The notes under the pieces: generated by a model
What the model saw: only the letters and a program-made list of their open reading frames with translations
The model's database searches: none
Told to the model about the DNA's origin: nothing
Part shown: in pieces, positions 27,008 through 36,581 of the stretch
Layout: each line of letters starts with the position of its first letter
How positions within the stretch are numbered: position 1 is the stretch's first letter
Made by a program: the position numbers and the translations under genes
From: Hydractinia symbiolongicarpus
Taxonomy: Eukaryota; Cnidaria; Hydrozoa; Anthoathecata; Hydractiniidae
DNA length: 64,000 nucleotides
Direction: 5' to 3'
Assembly (NCBI RefSeq): GCF_029227915.1
Contig: NC_079882.1
Coordinates: forward strand, 30,992,001 to 31,056,000

Positions 27008-29661
27008 TTCTAACGGTTAGGTTTGCTCCCGCAGTAAAAAATGACTTATTTATCTAAATTTATGAATGAAGCGCTACCACAGCGCCCAGTGTAATCGCTG
27101 AGTTCCGACAACCATGTCAGATGAAGAAGAATGTTCTTTCTTGGAGTCGAATTAGCTCATGTATCACATTTATAAGTTCAAAGTCCAAATTAAGTTCAAT
27201 TAAGTCCCACAGTCAATCGTTTCACTGTTAAAGGCGATGCAAACTGGTAATATCAGAAACATATCGCTAAATACGTGTTGGTACGAATATGTGACGCAAC
27301 AGTTGTAACTCAAACGGAGTGATACTGATACTATAAGAATGTTATTTCTTCGAGTCCAATTGGCGCATTTATCACATTTATAAGTTCAAAGTCCGAAATC
27401 AGTTCCATTAAGTCCCACAGTCAATCGTTTCATTGTTAAAAGCGATGCAACCTAGTAGAGTCAGAAAAATAACGCTAAATACATGTTGGTACGAATATGT
27501 GACGCAGCTGTTGTAACTCAAACGGACCGATACCGTTAGAAATTCAATGAAATGTAATTTTTGAAACTGTCTCTATTTCTTCAGCGTGCGCTATCGACTA
27601 GGATTGGTCCCACAGTAAAAAATGTCTTATTTATCTAAATTTATAAATGAAGCGCTATCACAGCGGCCAGTGTAATCGCTGAGTTCCAGCGACCATGTCA
27701 GATGAAGAAGAATGTTCTTTCTAGGAGTCGAATTTGCTCATGTATCACATTTATAAGTTCAAAGAAAAAAATCATTTCAATTAAGTCCCACAGTCAATCG
27801 TTTCAATGTTAAAAGCGATGCAACCTAGTAGAGTCAGAAAAATATCGCTAAACACATGTTGGTACGAATATGTGACACGACCGTTGTACTTCAACCGGAC
27901 GGATACCGTTACAAACTCAATGAAATGTAGTTTTTGAAACTGTTTCTATATCTGCAGCGCGTGCTAACGGCTAGGATTGGTCCCACAGTAAAAAATGGCT
28001 TATTTATCTAAATTTTTAAATGAAGCGCTACCACAGCGCGCAGTGTAATCGCTGAATTCCAGCAATCATGTCAAAATAAGAAGAATGTTATTTCTTGGAG
28101 TCCAATTGGCTCATTTATCATATTTATAAGTTCAAAGTCTAAAATAAGTTCAATTAAGTCCCACAGTCAATCGGTTCACTGTTAAAAGCCATGCAACTTG
28201 GTAATATCTGAAGGATATCGCTAAACACATGTTGGTAAGATTATGTGACGCAACAGCTGTACTTCAAGCGGACGGACACCATTAGAAATTCAATGAAATG
28301 TAGTTTTTGAAACTATCTCTATATCTTCAGCGCGTTCTAACGGTTAGGTTTGCTCCCGCAGTAAAAAATGACTTATTTATCTAAATTTATGAATGAAGCG
28401 CTACCACAGCGCCCAGTGTAATCGCTGAGTTCCGACAACCATGTCAGATGAAGAAGAATGTTCTTTCTTGGAGTCGAATTGGCTCATGTATCACATTTAT
28501 AAGTTCAAAGTCCAAATTAAGTTCAATTAAGTTCCACAGTCAATCGTTTCACTGTTAAAGGCGATGCAACCTGGTAATATCAGAAACATATCGCTAAATA
28601 CATGTTGGTACGAATATGTGACGCAACAGTTGTAACTCAAACGGAGTGATATTGATACTATAAGAATGTTATTTCTTGGAGTCCAATTGGCGCATTTATC
28701 ACATTTATAAGTTCAAAGTCCGAAATCAGTTCCATTAAGTCCCACAGTCAATCGTTTCATTGTTAAAAGCGATGCAACATAGTAGAGTCAGAAAAATAAC
28801 GCTAAATACATGTTGGTACGAATATGTGACGCAGCTGTTGTAACTCAAACGGACCGATACCGTTAGAAAGTCAATGAAATGTAATTTTTGAAACTGTCTC
28901 TATTTCTTCAGCGTGCGCTATCGACTAGGATTGGTCCCACAGTAAAAAATGTCTTATTTATCTAAATTTATAAATGAAGCGCTACCACAGCGCCCAGTGT
29001 AATCGCTGAGTTCCAGCGACCATGTCAGATGAAGAAGAATGTTCTTTCTTGGAGTCGAATTGGCTCATGTATCACATTTATAAGTTCAAAGACCAAAATC
29101 ATTTCAATTAAGTCCCACAGTCAATCGTTTCATTGTTAAAAGCGATGCAACCTAGTAGAGTCAGAAAAATATCGCTAAACACATGTTGGTACGAATATGT
29201 GACACGACCGTTGTACTTCAACCGAACGGATACCGTTACAAACTCAATGAAATGTAGTTTTTGAAACTGTCTCTATATCTGCAACGCGTGCTAACGGCTA
29301 GGATTGGTCCCACAGTAAAAAATGGCTTATTTATCTAAATTTTTAAATGAAGCGCTACCACAGCGCGCAGTGTAATCGCTGAATTCCAGCAATCATGTCA
29401 AAATAAGAAGAATGTTATTTCTTGGAGTCCAATTGACTCATTTATCACATTCATAAGTTCAAAGTCTAAAATCAGTTCAATTAAGTCCCACAGTGAATCG
29501 GTGCACTGTTAAAAGCCATGCAACTTGGTAATATCTGAAAGATATCGCTAAACACATGTTGGTACGATTATGTGACGCGACAGCTGTACTTCAAGCGGAC
29601 GGACACCGTTAGAAATTCAATGAAATGTAGTTTTTGAAACTATCTCTATATCTTCAGCGCG
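27008..29661 (+). repeat. Two 1327-bp HOR units, A-delta-C-D
   Basis: A-markers at 27008, 28335 and 29662 are 1327 bp apart. Each unit has the delta join (27321, 28649) followed by a C and a D monomer. The length is near that of the A-delta-B-D unit at 19-22 kb but the middle monomer differs, so the two lengths arose by different losses from the 1700-bp form. Confidence 0.8.
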
Positions 29662-30734
29662 TTCTAACGGTTAGGTTTGCTCCCGCAGTAAAAAATGACT
29701 TATTTATCTAAATTTATGAATGAAGCGCTACCACAGCGCCCAGTGTAATCGCTGAGTTCCGACAACCATGTCAGATGTAGAAGAATGTTATTTCTTGGAG
29801 TCCAATTGGCGCATTTATCACATTTATAAGTTCAAAGTCCGAAATCAGTTCCATTAAGTCCCACAGTCAATCGTTTCATTTTTAAAAGCGATGCAACCTA
29901 GTAGAGTCAGAAAAATAACGCTAAATACATGTTGGTACGAATATGTGACGCAGCTGTTGTAACTCAAACGGACCGATACCGTTAGAAAGTCAATGAAATG
30001 TAATTTTTGAAACTGTCTCTATTTCTTCAGCGTGCGCTATCGACTAGGATTGGTCCCACAGCAAAAAATGTCTTATTTATCTAAATTTATAAATGAAGCG
30101 CTACCACAGCGCCCAGTGTAATCGCTGAGTTCCAGCGACCATGTCAGATGAAGAAGAATGTTCTTTCTTGGAGTCGAATTGGCTCATGTATCACATTTAT
30201 AAGTTCAAAGACCAAAATCATTTCAATTAAGTCCCACAGTCAATCGTTTCATTGTTAAAAGCGATGCAACCTAGTAGAGTCAGAAAAATATCGCTAAACA
30301 CATGTTGGTACGAATATGTGACACGACCGTTGTACTTCAACCGAACGGATACCGTTACAAACTCAATGAAATGTAGTTTTTGAAACTGTCTCTATATCTG
30401 CAACGCGTGCTAACGGCTAGGATTGGTCCCACAGTAAAAAATGGCCTATTTATCTAAATTTTTAAATGAAGCGCTACCACAGCGCGCAGTGTAATCGCTG
30501 AATTCCAGCAATCATGTCAAAATAAGGGTAATGTTATTTCTTGGAGTCCAATTGGCTCATTTATCACATTCATAAGTTCAAAGTCTAAAATCAGTTCAAT
30601 TAAGTCCCACAGTGAATCGGTGCACTGTTAAAAGCCATGCAACTTGGTAATATCTAAAAGATATCGCTAAACACATGTTGGTACGATTATGTGACGCGAC
30701 AGCTGTACTTCAAGCGGACGGACACCGTTAGAAA

Positions 30735-30764
30735 TTCAATGAAATCTCTATATCTTCAGCGCGT
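30735..30764 (+). other. 17-bp deletion inside a satellite monomer
   Basis: 'caatgaaatctctatatcttc' stands where sister copies read caatgaaat, then gtagtttttgaaactat, then ctctatatc. The lost 17 bases are flanked by the dinucleotide AT, fitting a small microhomology deletion. It accounts for the A-to-A spacing of 1102 bp (1119 minus 17) between 29662 and 30764. Confidence 0.8.
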
Positions 30765-31750
30765 TCTAACGGTTAGGTTTGCTCCCGCAGTAAAAAATGA
30801 CTTATTTATCTAAATTTATGAATGAAGCGCTACCACAGCGCCCAGTGTAATCGCTGAGTTCCGACAACCATGTCAGATGTAGAAGAATGTTCTTTCTTGG
30901 AGTCAAATTGGCTCATGTATCACATTTATAAGTTCAAAGTCCAAAATAAGTTCAATTAAGTCCCACAGTCAATCGTTTCACTGTTAAAGGCGATGAAACC
31001 TGGTAATATCAGAAACATATCGCTAAATACATGTTGGTACGAATATGTGACGCAACAGTTGTAACTCAAACGGAGTGATACTGATGCTATAAGAATGTTA
31101 TTTCTTGGAGTCCAATTGGCGCATTTATCACATTTATAAGTTCAAAGTCCGAAATCAGTTCCATTAAGTCCCACAGTCAATCGTTTCATTGTTAAAAGCG
31201 ATGCAACCTAGTAGAGTCAGAAAAATAACGCTAAATACATGTTTGTACGAATATGTGACGCAGCTGTTGTAACTCAAACGGACCGATACCGTTAGAAAGT
31301 CAATGAAATGTAATTTTTGAAACTGTCTCTATTTCATCAGCGTGCGCTATCGACTAGGATTGGTCCCACAGTAAAAAATGTCTTATTTATCTAAATTTAT
31401 AAATGAAGCGCTACCACAGCGCCCAGTGTAATCGCTGAGTTCCAGCGACCATGTCAGATGAAGAAGAATGTTCTTTCTTCGAGTCGAATTGGCTCATGTA
31501 TCACATTTATAAGTTCAAAGTCCAAAATCATTTCAATTAAGTCCCACAGTCAATCGTTTCATTGTTAAAAGCGATGCAACCTAGTAGAGTCAGAAAAATA
31601 TCGCTAAACACATGTTGGTGCGAATATGTGACACGACCGTTGTACTTCAACCGGACGGATACCGTTACAAACTCAATGAAATGTAGTTTTTGAAACTGTC
31701 TCTATATCTGCAGCGCGTGCTAACGACTAGGATTGGTCCCACAGTAAAAA

Positions 31751-33935
31751 ATGTCTTATTTATCTAAATTTTTTAATAAAGCGCTACCACAGCGCCCAGC
31801 GAAAATGCTCTGTTCCAGCAATCATTTCAAATTAAGGAGAACCTTTTTTCTTGGAGTCCAGTTGTCTTATTTATCATAATTCTAGGGTCAAAGTCCAAAA
31901 TCAGTTCAATTAAGTCCCACAGTCAATCGGTGCACTGTTAAAAGCCATGCAACTTGGTAATATCTGAAAGATATCGCTAAACACATGTTGGTACAATTAT
32001 GTGACGCGACAGCTGTACTTCAAGCGGACGGACACCGTTAGAAATTCAATGAAATGTAGTTTTTGAAACTATCTCTATATCTTCAGCGCGTTCTAACGGT
32101 TAGGTTTGCTCCCGCAGAAAAAAATGACTTATTTATCTAAATTTATGACTGAAGCGCTACCACAGCGCCCAGTGTAATCGCTGAGTTCCGACAACCATGT
32201 CTGATGTAGAAGAATGTTCTTTCTTGGAGTCCAATTGGCTCATTTATCACATTCATAAGTTCAAAGTCTAAAATCAGTTTAATTAAGTCCCACAGTCAAT
32301 CGGTGCACTGTTAAAAGCCATGCAACTTGGTAATATCTGAAAGATATCGCTAAATACATGTTGGTACGAATATGTGACGCAGCTGTTTTAACTCAAACGG
32401 ACCGATGCCGTTAGAAAGTGAATGAAATGTAATTTTTGAAACTGTCTCTATTTCTTCAGCGTGCGCTATCGACTAGGATTGGTCCCACAGTAAAAAATGT
32501 CTTATTTATCTAAATTTTTTAATAAAGCGCTACCACAGCGCCCAGCGAAAATGCTCTGTTCCAGCAATCATTTCAAATTAAGGAGAACCTTTTTTCTTGG
32601 AGTCCAGTTGTCTTCTTTATCATAATTCTAGGGTCAAAGTCCAAAATCAGTTCAATTAAGTCCCACAGTCAATCGTTTCACTGTTAAAAGCGATGCAACC
32701 TGGTAATATCAGAAACATATCGCTAAATACATGTTGGTACGAATATGTGAGGCAACCGTTGTAACTCAAATGGAGTGATATCGTTAGAAAGTCAATGAAA
32801 TAAAGTTTTCGAAACTGTCTCCATTTCCTCAGCGCGCGCTAACGGCTAAGATTGGTCCCACAGTACAGAATGACTTATTTATCTAAAATTCTAAATAAAG
32901 CACTACCGCAGCGCCCAGTGTAACCGCTGAATTCCAGCAATCATGTCAAAATAAGAAGAATGTTATTTCTTGGAGTCCAATTGGCTCATTTATCACATTT
33001 ATAAGTTCAAAGTCCGAAATCAGTTCCATTAAGTCCCACAGTCAATCGTTTCATTGTTAAAAGCGATGCAACCTAGTAGAGTCAGAAAAATAACGCTAAA
33101 TACACGTTGGTACGAATATGTGACGCAGCTGTTGTAACTTAAACGGACCGATACCGTTAGAAAGTCAATGAAATGTAATTTTTGAAACTGTCTCTATTTC
33201 TTCAGCGTGCGCTATCGACTAGGATTGATCCCACAGTAACAAATGTCTCATTTATCTAAATTTTTAAATGAAGCGCTACCACAGCGCCCAGTGTAATCGC
33301 TGAGTTCTAGCAACCATGTCAGACGAAGAAGAATGTTCTTTCTTGGAGTCGAATTGGCTCATGTATCACATTTATAAGTTCAAAGTCCAAAATCATTTCA
33401 ATTAAGTCCCACAGTCAATCGTTTCATTGTTAAAAGCGATGCAACCTAGTAGAGTCAGAAAAATATCGCTACACACATGTTGGTACGAATATGTGACACG
33501 ACCGTTGTAATTCCAGCGGACGGATACCGTTACAAACTCAATGAAATGTAGTTTTTGAAACTGTCTCTATATCTGCAGCGCGTGCTAACGGCTAGGATTG
33601 GTCCCACTGTAAAAAATGGCTGATTTATCTAAATTTTTAAATGAAGCGCTACCACAGCGCGCAGTGTAATCGCTGAGTTCCAGCAACCATGTCAGATGAA
33701 GAAGAATGTTATTTCTTGGAGTCCAATTGGCTCATTTATCACAAATATAAGTTCAAAGTCCAAAATCAGTTCAATTAAGTCCCACAGTCAATCGTTTCAC
33801 TGTTAAAAGCGATGCAACCAGGTAATATCAGAAACATATCGCTAAATACATGTTGGTACGAATATGTGACGCAACCGTTGTAACTCAAACGGAGTGATAC
33901 CGTTACAAAGTCAATGAAATTTAGTTTTTGAAAAT
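31751..33935 (+). repeat. Transition zone between A/B/C/D and E/F/G satellite types
   Basis: At about 31750 a D-type start passes into an F-type body ('ctaaattttttaataaagc', 'gcgaaaatgctctgttcc'), then back to D and A types (A-marker at 32091), then F again near 32515, G near 32820, and C/D-like copies near 33200-33700. Types interleave without a fixed HOR, as expected at the edge of a homogenised block. Confidence 0.7.
33875..33892. repeat. Monomer inverted repeat CCGTT-8nt-AACGG, representative copy
   Basis: Arms CCGTT (33875-33879) and AACGG (33888-33892) flank gtaactca. It is one of three short hairpin-capable segments in the monomer. Copies with 'caacagttgtaac' or 'caaatggag' lose one arm, so it is variant-specific. 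Confidence 0.45.
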
Positions 33936-34375
33936 GTCTCTATATCTTCAGCGCGAGCTAACGGCTAGGATTGGTCCCACAGTAAGAAATGACTTATTTA
34001 TCTACATTTTTAAAAAAAGCGCTATCGCAGCGCCCAGTTTAATCGCTGAGTTACAGCAATCATATCAAATTGAGAAGAATGTTATTTCTTGGAGTCCAAT
34101 TGGCTCATTTATCACATTTATAACGTCAAAGTCAAAATAAGAAGAATGTTATTTCTTGGAGTCCAATTGGCACATTTATCACATTTATAGGTTCAAAGTC
34201 CAAAATCAGTTCAATTAAGTTCCACAGGCAATCGTTTCACTGTTAAAGGCGATGCAACCTTGTAATATCAGAAACATATCGCTAAATACATGTTGGTACG
34301 AATATGTGACGCAACAGTTGTAACTCAAACGGAGTGATACTGTTACAAAGTCAATGAAATTTACTTTGCGAAAAT
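33936..34375 (+). repeat. 440-bp expanded satellite monomer with 67-bp internal duplication
   Basis: Phase markers at 33936 and 34376 are 440 bp apart instead of 373. The excess is a second copy of the 'gaagaatgttatttcttgg' region (34074 and 34141, offset 67). The join is at 34125-34141, where 'gtcaaag' runs straight into 'tcaaaataagaag', pairing two places that share 'tcaaa'. An open frame of 70 codons crosses this join but is only satellite read-through. Confidence 0.8.
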
Positions 34376-36581
34376 GTCTCTATTTCTTCAGCGCGAGCTA
34401 ACGGTTACCATTGGTCCCACAGTAAAAAATGACTTATTTATCTACATTTTTTAAAAAAGCGCTATCACAGCTCCCAGTGTAATCGTTGAGTTCAAGCAAT
34501 CATGTCAAATTAAGAAGAATGTTATTTCTTGGAGTCCAATTGTCTCATTTATCACGTTTATAAGTTCAAAGTCCGAAATCAGTTCTATTACGTCCCACAG
34601 TCAATCGTTTCATTGTTAAAAGCGATGCAATCTAGTAGGGTCAGAAACATATCGCTAAATACATGTTGGTACGAATATGTGACGTAGCTGTTGTAACTCA
34701 AACGGACCGATACCGTTAGAAAGTCAATGAAATGTAATTTTTGAAACTGTTTCTATTTCTTCAGCGTGAGCTATCGACTAGGATTGGTCCCACAGTAAAA
34801 AATGTCTTAATTATCTAAATTTTTTAATAAAGCGCTACCACAGCGCCCAGCGAAAATGCTCTGTTCCAGCAATCATTTCAAATTAAGAAGAACCATTTTT
34901 CTTGGAGTCCAGTTGTCTTATTGATCATATTTCTAGGTCAGAGTCCAAAATCAGTTCAATTAAGTCCCACAGTCAATCGTTTCACTGTTAAAAGCGATGC
35001 AACCTTGTAATATCAGAAACATATCGCTAGGTACATGTTGGTACGGATATGTGACGCAACCGTTGTAACTCAAATGGAGTGATATCGTTAGAAAGTCAAT
35101 GAAATATAGTTTTTGAAACTGTCTCCATTTCCTCAGCGCGCGCTAACGGCTAAGATTGGTCCAACAGTACAGAATGACTTATTTATCTAAATTTCTAAAT
35201 GAAGCGCTACCGCAGCGCCCAGTGTAACCGCTGAATTCCAGCAATCATGTCAAAATAAGAAGAATGTTATTTCTTGGAGTCCAATTGGCACATTTATCAC
35301 ATTTATAAGTTCAAAGTCCAAAATCAGTTCAATTAAGTTCCACAGGCAATCGTTTCACTGTTAAAAGCGATGCAACCTGGTAATATCAGAAACATATCGC
35401 TAAATACATGTTGGTACGAATATGTGACGCAACAGTTGTAACTCAAACGGAGTGATACTGTTACAAAGTCAATGAAATTTAGTTTGCGAAAATATCTCTA
35501 TTTCTTCAGCTCGAGCTAACGGTTACGATTGGTCCCACAGTAAAAAATGACTTATTTATCTACATTTTTTAAAAAAGCGCTATCACAGCTCCCAGTGTAA
35601 TCGTTGAGTTCAAGCAATCATGTCAAATTAAGAAGAATGTTATTTCTTGGAGTCCAATTGTCTCATTTATCACGTTTATAAGTTCAAAGTCCAAAATCAG
35701 TTCCATTAAGTCCCACAGTCAATCGTTTCATTGTTAAAAGCGATGCAATCTAGTAGAGTCAGAAAAATAACGCTAAATACATGTTGGTACGAATATGTGA
35801 CGTAGCTGTTGTAACTCAAACGGACCGATACCGTTAGAAAGTCAATGCAATGTAATTTATGAAACTGTCTCTATTTCTTCAGCGTGCGCTATCGACTAGG
35901 ATTGGTCCCACAGTAAAAAATGTCTTATTTATCTAAATTTTTTAATAAAGCGCTACCACAGCCCCCAGCGAAAATGCTCTGTTCCAGCAATCATTTCAAA
36001 TTAAGAAGAACCTTTTTTCTTGGAGTCCAGTTGTCTTATTGATCATATTTCTAGGGTCAAAGTCCAAAATCAGTTCAATTAAGTCCCACAGTCAATTGTT
36101 TCACTGTTAAAAGCGATGCAACCTGGTAATATCAGAAACATATCGCTAAATACATGTTGGTACGAATATGTGACGCAACCGTTGTAACTCAAATGGAGTG
36201 ATACCGTTAGAAAGTCAATGAAATGTAATTTTTGAAACTGTCTCTATTTCTTCAGCGTGCGCTATCGCAAAGGATTGGTCCCAGAGTAAAAAATGTCTTA
36301 TTTATCTAAATTTCTAAATGAAGCGCTACCACAGCGCGCAGTGTAATCGCTGAGTTCCAGCAACCATGTGAGATTAAGAAGAATGTTATTTCTTGGAGTC
36401 CAATTGGCTCATTTATCAAATTTATAACGTCAAAGTCCGAAATCAGTTCAATTAAGTCCCACAGGCAGTCGGTTCACTGTTAAAATCGATGCAACCTTGT
36501 ATTATCAGAAACATATCGCTAAATACATGTTGGTACGAAAATGTGACGCAACCGTTGTAACTCAAATGGAGTGATATCGTT
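33936..36581 (+). repeat. E/F/G satellite sub-block left of the LINE
   Basis: E-type markers 'ctacattttttaaaaaagc' at 34442 and 35560 are 1118 bp apart, with F and G monomers between. The last left-flank bases are 'gtgatatcgtt' at 36571-36581, where the LINE starts. The LINE-free monomer length across the insertion is exactly 373 bp (36240 to 39732, minus 3119). Confidence 0.85.

Larger units (their letters stand above)
1500..31750 (+). repeat. A/B/C/D higher-order satellite block
   Basis: Four monomer types recur in ordered sets. A carries 'gcgttctaacggttaggttt' and 'gagttccgacaacc'. B carries 'cgcgctaacggctaaggt' and 'cagtacaggatgac'. C carries 'gcgtgcgctatcgactagg' and 'ttccagcgacc'. D carries 'ctgcagcgcgtgctaacg' and 'gcgcgcagtgtaatcgctg'. 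The A marker lies at 1520, 3012, 4131, 6742, 7861, 8980, 10099, 11591, 12337, 13083, 14575, 15694, 16441, 17395, 19258, 20583, 21908, 23608, 25308, 27008, 28335, 29662 and 30764. Spacings are mostly 1492 (four monomers), 1119 (three) or 746 (two). From 16.4 kb spacings near 1325 and 1700 reflect a partly deleted monomer. Type letters are mine. Confidence 0.9.
1..36581 (+). repeat. ~373-bp satellite array, left block
   Basis: Head-to-tail tandem repeats fill this stretch. The phase marker 'gtctctat' (or its variants) recurs at 7, 380, 753, 1126, 1500 and 1873, a period of 373-374 bp. A typical monomer runs from that marker through a GC-rich patch (cagcgcgcgctaac), the segment ggtcccacagta, a short hairpin (gcgctaccacagcgc), 'gaagaatgtt', 'attaagtcccacagtcaatc', 'acatgttggtacgaatatgt' and 'gtcaatgaaat'. 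All copies followed are in the same orientation. Because 373 is not a multiple of three, the reading frame shifts at every monomer, which argues against a coding role for the array. I did not recognise the family by name. Confidence 0.97.

Noticed and set aside
33928-34140. 70-codon open frame as a gene
   Set aside because: It lies wholly in satellite sequence, crosses the 67-bp duplication join, and is not kept in other monomers.
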